In this document: one piece after another, positions 44,823-53,440 of the stretch | Numbering within the stretch: position 1 is the stretch's first letter | Layout: every line of letters starts with the position of its first letter | NCBI RefSeq assembly: GCF_000550785.1 | Contig: NZ_CP004350.1 | Coordinates: 142,835-206,834, forward strand | Direction of reading: 5' to 3' | Source of the DNA: Corynebacterium casei LMG S-19264 | GTDB lineage: Bacteria > Actinomycetota > Actinomycetes > Mycobacteriales > Mycobacteriaceae | Length of the DNA stretch: 64,000 bases | Position numbers and translations under genes: made by a program | Notes under the pieces: generated by a model | What the model saw: only the letters and a program-made list of their open reading frames with translations | The model's database searches: none | Told to the model about the DNA's origin: nothing

Positions 44823-45758
44823 CTAGCGCTCAACCGGTTGGTAGCCGGAGTTGGTTTCAATGAGCAGCTCGACTTCATCCGGGGACGGGATGATGTCACG
44901 CTCAGGTACGTCCTCACAGATTTCTTCCCAACGGTCGAGTTGTTCTTGAGTCCAATCACCACTGTCTTCAATGTGCACGCTGCCCAGGTAGCCGTCATCA
45001 ACGAAGAATTGGATGGTGAAAGTGAGATCCCCCAGAGCCGTGAAACGGCCGATAACCGGGAAGCGATAGTTGCCGGGTACAAGCCGTGGAATGTGATTGG
45101 GCACGTGGAATTGCCCGGCGTTGAAGTCCGGTTCGGCGCCGTTCCAGTGATAAACGCTCGCGGCAGCGAGTTGCTCACGCAATTGCGGTGCACCGAAGTC
45201 ATCGGTTGCCTCCAGCATTGCGCTTATGATTGCCCGCAGGTTGTCTGGAACCTCATGCAGCGTACGGTTCGGGGCGACGCGCTCGTCCTCTTCCATCGCT
45301 TCTTCAAAAGCTTCATTAAAGATGTCTTCGAAGCTGATTCCGCCGTTATCAAAACGGCGTCCTAGCCACCACGCGGCAGCAGAGACAGCACCTTCACCGG
45401 TTGCCATCCACAGGCGTGGATGGCGCACGCCCGCGCGTTTGATGCTGTCATGCAAACGGGCATCGAGTTTCTCGCCGACTTCCGCGATTCCGAAAACTGC
45501 GCCGGCAGAACCAGTGGTGATGGCGGCCCGCCCAACCGGGCCGACGATATCAAAGTCATCTTCGTTAACTGGGCGAAGGCTCGCATGCATGACCCACGCG
45601 GTTAGCCCAGCAATCGCACTGCGGTAAGCCAGCCGGCGACCCGTGGTGAGCTTGCGCGGTTCCACCAGCGCTAGCCCTGTGACTGCCGCTGTAGACACAA
45701 CACCATGAATAACACTGTTTGGGTTGTTGAGCTCTCGCAAAATTCCTCGAAGTTCCAT
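44823..45758 (-). CDS. Hypothetical membrane-associated protein
   Basis: 311 residues. Two or three hydrophobic segments in the first 120 residues (about 15-33, 44-60, 78-95), then a soluble domain with FEDIFNEAFEEAMEEDERVA and a Trp/Asp/Glu-rich end (HIEDSGDWTQEQLDRWEEIC). No family recognised. It lies in a run of unknown genes and faces the sRNA terminator. Confidence 0.65.
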   Translation of the reverse strand: MELRGILRELNNPNSVIHGVVSTAAVTGLALVEPRKLTTGRRLAYRSAIAGLTAWVMHASLRPVNEDDFDIVGPVGRAAITTGSAGAVFGIAEVGEKLDARLHDSIKRAGVRHPRLWMATGEGAVSAAAWWLGRRFDNGGISFEDIFNEAFEEAMEEDERVAPNRTLHEVPDNLRAIISAMLEATDDFGAPQLREQLAAASVYHWNGAEPDFNAGQFHVPNHIPRLVPGNYRFPVIGRFTALGDLTFTIQFFVDDGYLGSVHIEDSGDWTQEQLDRWEEICEDVPERDIIPSPDEVELLIETNSGYQPVER

Positions 45759-45789
45759 GCCTTAAAAAATACATGGAGTTTTGGCCCCG

Positions 45790-46224
45790 CTAACGCAATG
45801 AGTTGATATCAATGTGCCCGGGTAAATTTTGCCCCGGTAGTTGAACTGGACTTAACCCAGCATTTTGGCGAATCTCACTGGTAGAAAACACATAACGCGA
45901 AAAGCCTGGCTTGACGTGGACACCGGGAAAATGCGAGTTGAGTAGTTTCACTATTGCGTAACCTTCGCTGTACCAGGCCCACACATCAAATGATTCTGCC
46001 CAGCTTGGACGATCATCAAAAGTCTTGCCGTAATCCCGAAATCTGTTGTGAAACTCATTGGTCCACCGAAGAATTCTTTGGCTATCGGAGTCATTGATAC
46101 CAAGTTCTTGCGGGAGGACATATGGATTCCGAGTCTTCTCCATTACTAGTTCCGGCGAAGGCCACAGGGAACTGGGATGCCCGTGGTCTGGATAGATACG
46201 GATGGTTGGCACATTCTCGGACAC
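45790..46224 (-). CDS. Hypothetical protein
   Basis: About 144 residues, polar, rich in aromatic residues (WPSPELVMEKTRNPYVLP, WTNEFHNRFRDYGKTF, WAESFDVWAWYSEGYAIV). No signal peptide or family recognised. The frame is open to 46338, but that would overlap the divergent gene starting at 46319; a GTG at 46224 after TGGA is the likelier start. Confidence 0.5.
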   Translation of the reverse strand: MSENVPTIRIYPDHGHPSSLWPSPELVMEKTRNPYVLPQELGINDSDSQRILRWTNEFHNRFRDYGKTFDDRPSWAESFDVWAWYSEGYAIVKLLNSHFPGVHVKPGFSRYVFSTSEIRQNAGLSPVQLPGQNLPGHIDINSLR

Positions 46225-46318
46225 AAATTCCAGAGTACTTAGCGCGCGTTCTGCAGTGTGGTGCGTTAGTCTAGAGGCGAATTGCAACGGACTGGACTGC
46301 GAGAGGAAGAAAGAGCCC

Positions 46319-46852
46319 ATGATTGGTGTAGCAATCATTGTCGCTGAGATTCTCTTCTGGGTATTCCTGCTTGGAGGACTATTTCTACGCTACGGACTGG
46401 GGTGGAAAAAGATTGGCATTTTCCTGCTGGTTCTCACACCCGTTGTAGACCTGGTGCTGATAGCGCTGACTTACAGTGATTTAAGCAGCGGTCGAGACTC
46501 ATCATTCTTCCATGGTCTTTCGGCCTTCTATGTTGGCTTCTCCATCATTTTTGGCCACGATGTCATCACCGCAATGGATAAGAAATTCCAGCACCGCTTT
46601 CACAACAACGGGTTCGACGACGGCGGCGAGGAAATCCATAGCGGCGCGGGGAACTACCAAGAGCAATTGGAGTTGTGGAAGAAGAGCTGGACTGCGTGCG
46701 CTGTCTCCCTCATCTTGCTCGGCATCGGAATTGTAATAGTCGGGCTAGCCGGAGCCTTCTGGCTCATCTACTGGGCCATTGCGCTTCTTTCCATTCCACT
46801 GCTGTGGTGGTTTATCGGCCCGGCAAGGGCTAGGGCTACGTCGCGAAAATAG
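46319..46852 (+). CDS. Membrane protein, unknown function
   Basis: 177 residues with N-terminal helices (about 2-22, 31-50, 64-82), a polar His/Asn/Asp/Gly-rich loop (88-118), and two C-terminal helices (128-150, 152-168). AGAGGAAGAAAG precedes the ATG. Unknown family. Frame is open upstream, but no SD supports an earlier start. Confidence 0.65.
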   Translation: MIGVAIIVAEILFWVFLLGGLFLRYGLGWKKIGIFLLVLTPVVDLVLIALTYSDLSSGRDSSFFHGLSAFYVGFSIIFGHDVITAMDKKFQHRFHNNGFDDGGEEIHSGAGNYQEQLELWKKSWTACAVSLILLGIGIVIVGLAGAFWLIYWAIALLSIPLLWWFIGPARARATSRK

Positions 46853-46866
46853 GTCACAGCCTATTT
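46847..46866. terminator. Bidirectional hairpin between convergent genes
   Basis: AAATAGG-tcacag-CCTATTT, including the stop codon of the upstream gene and sitting 16 bp from the end of the convergent gene. Confidence 0.5.
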
Positions 46867-46881
46867 CTGGGCAAATAGATC

Positions 46882-47307
46882 TTAATATTTGTGCTTTTTA
46901 CCTGATTCGGAATTAAGCCAACCTGCAATAAACAACGGCAGCGTCTGGATGATTGCCACCACCGTGGTCATCCAGGCGCTGGTGTCATGTTCTGCCGGCC
47001 GGACCCAAAACCACACGGTGAATACCGAGGTCACGAGGAAGAAAACCAGGCAATAGATATAAGTCCTTCTCACCCGCGCATTGCCAGAAACAGACTTTCT
47101 GAAATTCCAGGAGTGAAGCGCTGTCAGCACTGCGAATATGGCGACCCCGACAAAGAGAATAATCCCGCCCCACTCCATGTTGACGGTCTGATACGACACC
47201 GCGGCCCACACCGCCAGTAGCAGCCCATAAGAAATGAAGAACAGTGGAACTGATTGCCCGCCTTTTCCAGAGCCTTCCCGCGGCGTTGATGCACTTGTTG
47301 TTGCCAT
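46882..47307 (-). CDS. Membrane protein, four helices, unknown
   Basis: 141 residues: polar N-terminus, then helices at about 21-39, 45-63, 82-99 and 108-130, and a basic end KKHKY. GGGGGAAGGA lies 6 nt before the ATG at 47307, which fixes the start inside a longer open frame. Divergent from amn with 96 bp between. Confidence 0.65.
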   Translation of the reverse strand: MATTSASTPREGSGKGGQSVPLFFISYGLLLAVWAAVSYQTVNMEWGGIILFVGVAIFAVLTALHSWNFRKSVSGNARVRRTYIYCLVFFLVTSVFTVWFWVRPAEHDTSAWMTTVVAIIQTLPLFIAGWLNSESGKKHKY

Positions 47308-47403
47308 TGCTGAATCCTTCCCCCGATGGTGAGTTCCTTTAATGAAGACTGTCTCCAATGTATCGCAGGGCGCGGGGTGGGCGAGGTAGCTAGGATTGCC
47401 CCT

Positions 47404-48825
47404 ATGAGTGATTTGCAGCATGCGCACACGGTAGATGAAGCCATTGATCGACTAGTTGAGCTGTATGAATCATCGTGTCAGCTGGCACGAAAGTCTCTGG
47501 AAACCGGTGACTATGACTCATACCGGCACGTGGTTTATCCCAAGATTGTGGTTGATGTCCGCGAATGGCGTCCGATTGATCGTTCCCAACCATTCGGATA
47601 CGTCGATGAATCAGGACGCTACAGCGCGACACTGTCCAAGCCATACATCATTCGGGACTATCTGCATGAGCAGCTCACGCGGCTGACTGAGAACTATCCC
47701 TGTGACATCTATGTCGGGCAGTCATCGGTACGCATCCCGCCGGAATACATCCGCAATGTTGGTGATGTTTCTGAGGCGCGCCGGGCTGGCGATGTCGCTG
47801 ATGCCATCCCGCGCCCGACTCTCGATGAAGTCCATGACGCAATCATTGATGGTGATTGGGACGCTTTCCATGGCGAGGAAAAGCCACTGTTTCACTTCGG
47901 CCCGCAGCGCTTCGACATCGCGTGTGCGCGAATTGAGCACTACACGGGCGTGGAAGTGGACACGGTGCAAAAGTTCATTCTGTTTACCAACTACGCCATG
48001 CACACCACAGAATTCGTGCGCTTTGGCCTTAGCCAGCTCACCCAAGAAGACTCCCGCTACACCGCGCTGGTTCTTCCCAACGGGGAGACGCTGCATTCCG
48101 ATGACGCCGTCAACGTCGACTACGAACAGCTGACTTTGACTTCACGTTTTCAAATGCCACGCTTCGACTTGGTCACCGCAGCAGGTGATGGCATCACGAT
48201 GCTCAATATCGGCGTCGGGCCATCCAACGCGAAGACAATCACGGACTGTCTCGCGGTGCTGCGCCCCGAAGCCTGGATCATGATTGGCCACTGCGCCGGC
48301 ATGGACGGACGCATGCGCATGGGGGACTTGATCCTCGGCAACGCGTACCAGCGCGAAGACAACCTGCTCGACGGCCATGTTGGATCACGCAATCCGATCC
48401 CGGCGATTCCGGAAGTCCAGCGCATGCTGGAACTATCAGTCGATGAAATCTATGGCAAAGACAAAACCCTCATGCGTACCGGCACGGTGTTATCCACCGA
48501 TGATCGCAACTGGGAGTGGCGTACTAGTAGGCAGCTGTGGGAGTGGCTGCGGGCATCGACAGCCGTAGCGGTAGACATGGAATCCTGCACCATCGCGGCA
48601 AACGGCTACCGCTACCGCGTTCCCTACGGCACCTTGCTGTCTGTATCCGACCTCCCGCTGCATGCTGTGCCCAAATTGCCGGCCCAAGCCCAAGCTTTTT
48701 ATTCGAACTCTAAAGAGGCGCACGTGATGTGTGCGGTGCGCACCGTCGAGCAATTAGCGGACAATCCGCAGCGGCTGCATACCCGCAAGTTACGCCGCAC
48801 AATTGGGGAAGTTCCCTTCCGTTAA
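47404..48825 (+). CDS. amn: AMP nucleosidase
   Basis: 473 residues. Cleaves AMP to adenine and ribose 5-phosphate to control the AMP pool. An N-terminal alpha/beta domain (about 1-170, with KPYIIRDYLHEQL) precedes the nucleoside-phosphorylase-like domain: TMLNIGVGPSNAKTITDCLA, IGHCAGMDGRMRMGD, and AVDMESCTIAANGYR with the purine-site Glu, then LLSVSDLPLH. Length and motifs match bacterial Amn. Start at 47404 follows the family N-terminus. Confidence 0.93.
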   Translation: MSDLQHAHTVDEAIDRLVELYESSCQLARKSLETGDYDSYRHVVYPKIVVDVREWRPIDRSQPFGYVDESGRYSATLSKPYIIRDYLHEQLTRLTENYPCDIYVGQSSVRIPPEYIRNVGDVSEARRAGDVADAIPRPTLDEVHDAIIDGDWDAFHGEEKPLFHFGPQRFDIACARIEHYTGVEVDTVQKFILFTNYAMHTTEFVRFGLSQLTQEDSRYTALVLPNGETLHSDDAVNVDYEQLTLTSRFQMPRFDLVTAAGDGITMLNIGVGPSNAKTITDCLAVLRPEAWIMIGHCAGMDGRMRMGDLILGNAYQREDNLLDGHVGSRNPIPAIPEVQRMLELSVDEIYGKDKTLMRTGTVLSTDDRNWEWRTSRQLWEWLRASTAVAVDMESCTIAANGYRYRVPYGTLLSVSDLPLHAVPKLPAQAQAFYSNSKEAHVMCAVRTVEQLADNPQRLHTRKLRRTIGEVPFR

Positions 48826-48921
48826 AAAGCCTGCGAACAGCGGTGGAATCGCAGTCAACCTAATGGTTGTTACCCAAGAGGGTGCTACTTTCGGATGAAA
48901 TCCCTGAACCCCCGTTGCGTT

Positions 48922-48940
48922 TTAGGTAACCCTAACCTTA
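48922..48940 (+). promoter_or_regulatory. DtxR box upstream of hmuO
   Basis: TTAGGTAACCCTAACCTTA, very close to the DtxR consensus, 65 bp before the hmuO ATG. hmuO of C. diphtheriae is repressed by DtxR with iron and activated by heme-responsive two-component systems. Confidence 0.85.
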
Positions 48941-49004
48941 TGGTTAGGGCACTTATGATGACGGCTGTCTCGAGCACTCGGGGCAACACAAAGGAGAATT
49001 TGCC

Positions 49005-49670
49005 ATGACAGTAGCTACTTCCCAGCCACTTTCAAAAGCGCTTCGAGAGGCTACCGCCACGGCGCACGATGATGCCGAGGGTTCGGACTTTATGGAGCAG
49101 CTGCTGAGCGGAAAGCTCAGCATCGACGCAGTTGCGGAATTTACCGGCCAGCTGTGGTTTGTTTATGAAGCGCTCGAGCGCGCAGTGCGCGGAATTGCAG
49201 ATGTTCCACTGGCAGCGTCCATCGTCGACCGTCGCCTGGAGCGTCAGGCTGCGTTGGAAGCTGACCTGGCTGGAATGTACGGCGCTAACTGGCGCGATAA
49301 GATTCGTATTCTTCCTGCAACCATGAAGTACGTCTCCCGTCTGGAGGAGATCACCGGTACCGGTGACCCTGTTCCAGTGATTGCGCACCACTACGTGCGC
49401 TACCTCGGTGACGTTTCCGGCGGTCAGGTTATCGCGGCGCGTCTGGGCACTTACTACGGCATTGACTCGGAGTCTTTGAACTTCTACGACTTCACCGCAA
49501 TCGGTAAGATTCCTCCATACCGCAACGATTACCGGGAGGCGCTGGATGAGTTGGAGCTGAATGAGCAGCAGCGTGAGCTTCTGTTGACCGAGGCGCAGGC
49601 GGCTTTCCGCTTCAACTCCGGTGTCTTTGCAGACCTGGGCAAGAACTACAACGTGGAAGCGGCAGAGTAG
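49005..49670 (+). CDS. hmuO: Heme oxygenase HmuO
   Basis: 221 residues, the usual length. Opens heme to biliverdin, CO and Fe2+ so that host heme serves as iron source. Proximal heme ligand His21 in TATAHDDAE and distal-helix YLGDVSGGQVIA are present. AAGGAG precedes the ATG by 7 nt. Controlled by the DtxR box upstream and closed by a strong terminator; ferritin follows, so iron release and storage are side by side. Confidence 0.95.
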   Translation: MTVATSQPLSKALREATATAHDDAEGSDFMEQLLSGKLSIDAVAEFTGQLWFVYEALERAVRGIADVPLAASIVDRRLERQAALEADLAGMYGANWRDKIRILPATMKYVSRLEEITGTGDPVPVIAHHYVRYLGDVSGGQVIAARLGTYYGIDSESLNFYDFTAIGKIPPYRNDYREALDELELNEQQRELLLTEAQAAFRFNSGVFADLGKNYNVEAAE

Positions 49671-49713
49671 CTTGTCGATGCACGTGTGAAACGTGAAAAA
49701 TTCAATTCAATAG

Positions 49714-49757
49714 ATGGCCCGTAGCCGACCAACTGGTGACACTGCGGGCCATTTTTT
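49714..49757 (+). terminator. Terminator after hmuO
   Basis: 11-bp stem ATGGCCCGTAG / CTGCGGGCCAT followed by six T (49752-49757). Confidence 0.9.
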
Positions 49758-50070
49758 AACCCCGGAAAGGGGGGACTAATAGTTTGGTGAAATCGTTGTA
49801 AAGTAAATCCTATTAAATTCGCGTGTTTGAAAACGTTTGATGCGCAGGGATTATGAGTTAGTAACCTTAGGGTTTCCATATTTTGGGTGGGCTTACCTAC
49901 GTGGCGCACTAACTGCAATCCGTTTAACCTTGGAACACGAACGCAGCGCACGAAATGTTCGAATAAGTTGAGAGCATGATGGCTGCGCGGTAGGCGCACA
50001 AAAAGTGCCTGCAACACTCGAATTTCAGAAATTGAAGTTGAAGAAGAAGTACGAAGGAAGAGGAATAATC
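49758..50070. other. Leader/promoter region of ftn
   Basis: No gene. AT-rich around 49790-49820, with TTAGTAACCTTAGGG near 49857 and GGGCTTACCTAC near 49890 as weak DtxR-like half sites. A DtxR activation site is possible but not convincing. Confidence 0.35.
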
Positions 50071-50571
50071 ATGGATGAGAAGCTCGTAACCGCAATTAAC
50101 AACCAGGTCACCAATGAGCACCAGGCTGCAATGATCTACACCCAGCTGGGCTACGAAATGGATGACTTGTCCTTCCCAGGTATGCGTGACTGGTTCATGG
50201 CTCAGGCTGAAGAAGAGCGTGAGCACGCTCAGAAGTTTGCAGAGCACCTGCTTGCACGCGGCTACCGCGTTGAGCTCGGTGACATCACCATGCCAGCAAT
50301 CAAGGCTCCAACCCCATTGGACGCTTTCGAGGCTGCATACGCTCACGAGCAGAAGGTCTCCGAGGACATTCGCGAGATCGTCCGCATCGCTGATGAGGTT
50401 AAGGACCTGGACTCCCGTTCCATCCTGAACTGGTTCATGAACGAGCAGATTGAGGAAGAGGACACAGTTTCCGAAATCATCGACCAGGTCAAGCTGGTTG
50501 GCAACGACGGCTCTGGCCTGCTGCGCATCGACCGCGCCCTGTCTTCCCGCCAGCCTGCAATCGACGCCTAG
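50071..50571 (+). CDS. ftn: Ferritin
   Basis: 166 residues, four-helix-bundle iron-storage protein. Ferroxidase residues are visible: Glu in TNEHQAAMIY, Glu and His in EEEREHAQKF, and the later Glu/Gln in QKVSEDIREI and NEQIEEEDTVSEII. AGGAAGAGGA lies before the ATG at 50071. The 310 bp upstream hold the promoter; partial DtxR-like half sites (GTAACCTTAGGG) occur there but no full box. Neighbour of hmuO. Confidence 0.93.
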   Translation: MDEKLVTAINNQVTNEHQAAMIYTQLGYEMDDLSFPGMRDWFMAQAEEEREHAQKFAEHLLARGYRVELGDITMPAIKAPTPLDAFEAAYAHEQKVSEDIREIVRIADEVKDLDSRSILNWFMNEQIEEEDTVSEIIDQVKLVGNDGSGLLRIDRALSSRQPAIDA

Positions 50572-50576
50572 TCGCC

Positions 50577-50601
50577 GCTGTTGGCCTTTAATGCCAACAG
50601 C
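50577..50601 (+). terminator. Hairpin after ftn
   Basis: 9-bp perfect stem GCTGTTGGC / GCCAACAGC just past the ftn stop, followed about 20 bp later by a second hairpin (GGCCACTTCT / AGAAGTaGGCC). No U-tract after either, so a stabilising or Rho-assisted end is likely. Confidence 0.5.
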
Positions 50602-50718
50602 CTATGCCGAGGTGTGAGGCCACTTCTGTGAGAAGTAGGCCACTGTAGAAATAACATCTCGGTATAGATCTGGGATTCTTCTTTCATTTTTCAAATGAAT
50701 GGTGGGAGAATACTTGCT

Positions 50719-51162
50719 ATGTCACCAAAGCAAAAGTTCGCGTTTTGTGCATTTCTTATAAGTTTAGGATTTGCCATGATGTGTGGAATCACCCTCATGG
50801 CCACACACGTAGCTTTAGGGACTTTTCTTTTTGCTTTCGCACTTATGCTCTCCCCACTCGCCGCAATCTTCATGTTGCTGGCTAGCTGGTTTATGAGGTC
50901 CAGTGCAATATCGAGGGCCCTGTTTGGGCTCAGCGGAACACTGGTGGTGACCTCCCTGGCATTTTCTATTTTCACTCCCTTCGGCACGCTGCCTGGTATA
51001 AGCATTCCAGTGTTCATGGCTGGCACAGCCGTCGGTGTAGGCGCTGTCTTGATGGTCAGCCCTTATGCCAGGTTTGATGGTCCCTTCAGATATCTTCGGC
51101 CCGGTTCCGGTTCCGCGGTTACTACAACAACAAGTAGCAACCAGATGGTCGGAAGCAGATAG
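50719..51162 (+). CDS. Membrane protein, unknown function
   Basis: 147 residues, four hydrophobic helices (about 6-27, 34-58, 66-86, 92-113) and a polar Ser/Thr-rich tail. GGGAGA is 8-9 nt before the ATG at 50719; an ATG eight codons earlier lacks an SD. No family recognised. Confidence 0.6.
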   Translation: MSPKQKFAFCAFLISLGFAMMCGITLMATHVALGTFLFAFALMLSPLAAIFMLLASWFMRSSAISRALFGLSGTLVVTSLAFSIFTPFGTLPGISIPVFMAGTAVGVGAVLMVSPYARFDGPFRYLRPGSGSAVTTTTSSNQMVGSR

Positions 51163-51358
51163 TCAGGCCTCCGCCGGGTTTTGAAACCAGATATTTCAGC
51201 TGACCGCGTAGATGACATTCTGCGCGGTCAGCTTCGTTTTCTCTCACATGCGAATTGCCTTGTCCGAACAACTCGCCACAGATTTTGTGACAAATCATTA
51301 AACTAGGCCGGAGTAAATGTGCAGTGTTGCAGTGTTAAGGACTGGTTAGAATCTAAAC

Positions 51359-51958
51359 ATGAGTACGAGAGTGTTGTTTGACCTCTATGGGGTCTTTCTC
51401 ACGAGGGGAGTAGAGGACTCTCTGGCGCAGCTTACTGATGTGGTTAATGCTGACGCTGCTCGACAATTCCACCAGGCTTATCTGGAGCTGCGGCCCGAAT
51501 TAGAGGCCGGAAAAATCAGTGATGAGCGCTGGTGGCAGCAGCTCGCGCTGCGCTCCGGGGTGAACAATGGTGAAATTCCGGAAATCGCCCGCGCGCTGGA
51601 TTCTACATTCGAGCTCAACTCCGAAGGCCTGGATATGGCCATGGCTGTTATTGATGCCGGCTATGTCACCGGTGTCTTCGCCAACATCTCCCCAGGGCTG
51701 GCGCAGATGGTACGGGAGCGGTTTGAATGGCTCGATGAATTCGCGGCGGTTATTTTCAGCTGCGATATCGGTGTGTGCAAGCCGTACGCAGAGGCTTTCG
51801 ATGTCGCCGCGGAAGCCCTCGGCGCAGCGCCCAAAGACACCGTCATTTTTGACCCCAACGAAGAATTCGTCGAGGCCGCCAAGGCCGCCGGCCTGCAGGC
51901 GTACGTTTACCAGTCACCGCAGCAAGTACTCGCGGTGCTGGACAATCTCAAACCTTAA
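51359..51958 (+). CDS. HAD family hydrolase
   Basis: 199 residues. Motif I VLFDLYGVFL carries the nucleophile Asp, with Tyr at the +2 position as in haloacid-dehalogenase-like members; motif II FANISPG, motif III Lys in GVCKPYAEAF and motif IV VIFDPNEEFVEAAKAAG follow. Probable phosphatase of unknown substrate. TAGAAT (51347-51352) lies 6 bp before the ATG and no SD exists, so the mRNA is probably leaderless. Confidence 0.85.
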   Translation: MSTRVLFDLYGVFLTRGVEDSLAQLTDVVNADAARQFHQAYLELRPELEAGKISDERWWQQLALRSGVNNGEIPEIARALDSTFELNSEGLDMAMAVIDAGYVTGVFANISPGLAQMVRERFEWLDEFAAVIFSCDIGVCKPYAEAFDVAAEALGAAPKDTVIFDPNEEFVEAAKAAGLQAYVYQSPQQVLAVLDNLKP

Positions 51959-51989
51959 GGGGCTAGCTGGCTACCCGGTGAAGTTCTCT

Positions 51990-53288
51990 TCAACTGCGCA
52001 GTGATGCGCGGCGGCGCGGTGCCGCCGATTCCAGCGGGGAGCCATTGGGCTGCAGGGTCAGCGGAACACGCAGCAGCGGATCGAGAGCCGCAGCGCGGGC
52101 GATGGCTCGCACAATTTCGCGGTGGGTTGGAATCAAGCGCAGCTGCAGCTCATGCACGCCGTCATTGCGTGAGGAGTCCTCCGCATTTTCATCGGCATAA
52201 ACGGAATCCGCCAAGTTAGATGCAGCATCATCGCTTGCGTATTGACCCTCGGCGCTGTGCTCGGCACGACGCTCAGCGATGAGCTGGCGAACAGATGCAG
52301 CAAAGATCTGCGCAGCGTTCGGGTCATCAATAAACGCAGAACCCGCCAAGACAACGGTGACCGGGTTATGCGCGATGACCAGGTCGGCGGCGATGGAGCC
52401 GAGCAACCGTGCACGCTCGTCCAAGATTTCGCGCGCCGTGGCATTGTTCTCCGCCAGGTTTGCTGCCTCCGCAAGGCTGCTGGCGTGAACATCATTGACC
52501 GCCAAAGCGCCCAGCACTGCCTGGGTGGCAACGTTGTCCTCCGAAGAAGCATCCTGCAGGTTGAGCAGCTTCGAAGAAATGGTTGGCAGCGGAACCAGCT
52601 GGGTCACGCCGTCCTCGGTGGATAATGCCGCGCCTGTGGAGTCATCGGCGAACAAAACCAGCACGTTTCCGGTCTTATCCAGGTCAGCGCTTTGGGTCTC
52701 CGAGCCCAAGATGGCAGGAATAGCCGAAGACACCACAACTGGAACGTTGAACTGGTAACGCAGGTGGGCGGCAATATCGACTCCTTCCCAGCCCAAGTTG
52801 GACGCCCACACCAAGCCGTCTTCATCCACAGCGCCAGAAGTGGTGACACCAACAGAAACCAAGGTGCGGGCGGTACCCGTGGTCAGACGGTTAACACCAG
52901 CCATGATGTGCTCAATGAAATCGAACTCGCTCAGGTGCGCGACAGGGGTGGAGATGTCATCTTCGCGCAAGGTGCGGCCCGTGGTGTCAAACAGCGCGAT
53001 GTGCGTCTGCGAGGTGCCAATGGCAATACCCGCCAACATCCAATTGCTGTCCGCGACTTCCAAAGGAACCGTCGGACGACCGCGCCCACGGGTGCGCGTT
53101 AAGTCAGTGCGCTCCTGCACCAGACCAGCCTCTAGTAGCGCGGCGGTGGCTCTGGTGATAGTGGGTTGGGACAGCCCGGTGGCCTCCACAAGTTCACTGC
53201 GCGTAATGATGGGATTGAGTCGCACCAAATGCAAGCAACGCGCAGCAGGGGTTTGTGGAGGTGTAAATACTGGGCCGGGCTTAATCAT
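51990..53288 (-). CDS. ROK family transcriptional regulator
   Basis: 432 residues. N-terminal winged helix (about 15-70: ITRSELVEATGLSQPTITRA) and a ROK sugar-kinase-like domain (GIAIGTSQTHIALFD; SVGVTTSGAVDEDG). The glycokinase zinc motif is not visible, so it is a regulator rather than a kinase. Its effector is unknown; corynebacterial ROK proteins include sugar and sulfur regulators. TGTCTA/TAGACA motifs cluster in the promoter region to the right and may be its operator. Confidence 0.87.
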   Translation of the reverse strand: MIKPGPVFTPPQTPAARCLHLVRLNPIITRSELVEATGLSQPTITRATAALLEAGLVQERTDLTRTRGRGRPTVPLEVADSNWMLAGIAIGTSQTHIALFDTTGRTLREDDISTPVAHLSEFDFIEHIMAGVNRLTTGTARTLVSVGVTTSGAVDEDGLVWASNLGWEGVDIAAHLRYQFNVPVVVSSAIPAILGSETQSADLDKTGNVLVLFADDSTGAALSTEDGVTQLVPLPTISSKLLNLQDASSEDNVATQAVLGALAVNDVHASSLAEAANLAENNATAREILDERARLLGSIAADLVIAHNPVTVVLAGSAFIDDPNAAQIFAASVRQLIAERRAEHSAEGQYASDDAASNLADSVYADENAEDSSRNDGVHELQLRLIPTHREIVRAIARAAALDPLLRVPLTLQPNGSPLESAAPRRRASLRS

Positions 53289-53315
53289 GAAGACATACTA
53301 ACCTGCCTAGACCGC

Positions 53316-53404
53316 ATTGTCTAATACCCCCGACCGAGCTGTCTACAGAAATTCAATTTTTACCCATTCAACAGGATGAACACCTGACAAAAGTCAAGTA
53401 GACA
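53316..53404. promoter_or_regulatory. Repeated TGTCTA motifs before ROK gene
   Basis: TGTCTA occurs at 53319 and TGTCTAC at 53339, and the inverted GTAGACA at 53398. The spacing is irregular. Possible autoregulatory site of the ROK protein. Confidence 0.3.
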
Positions 53405-53440
53405 GAGAGGTTCAGAATTGCTATAAAACCGCTGGTTTCT

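Noticed and set aside
49850..49910. Possible DtxR box in front of ftn
   Set aside because: Best matches keep only half sites (GTAACCTTAGGG; GGGCTTACCTAC), well below the quality of the boxes at 44576 and 48922.
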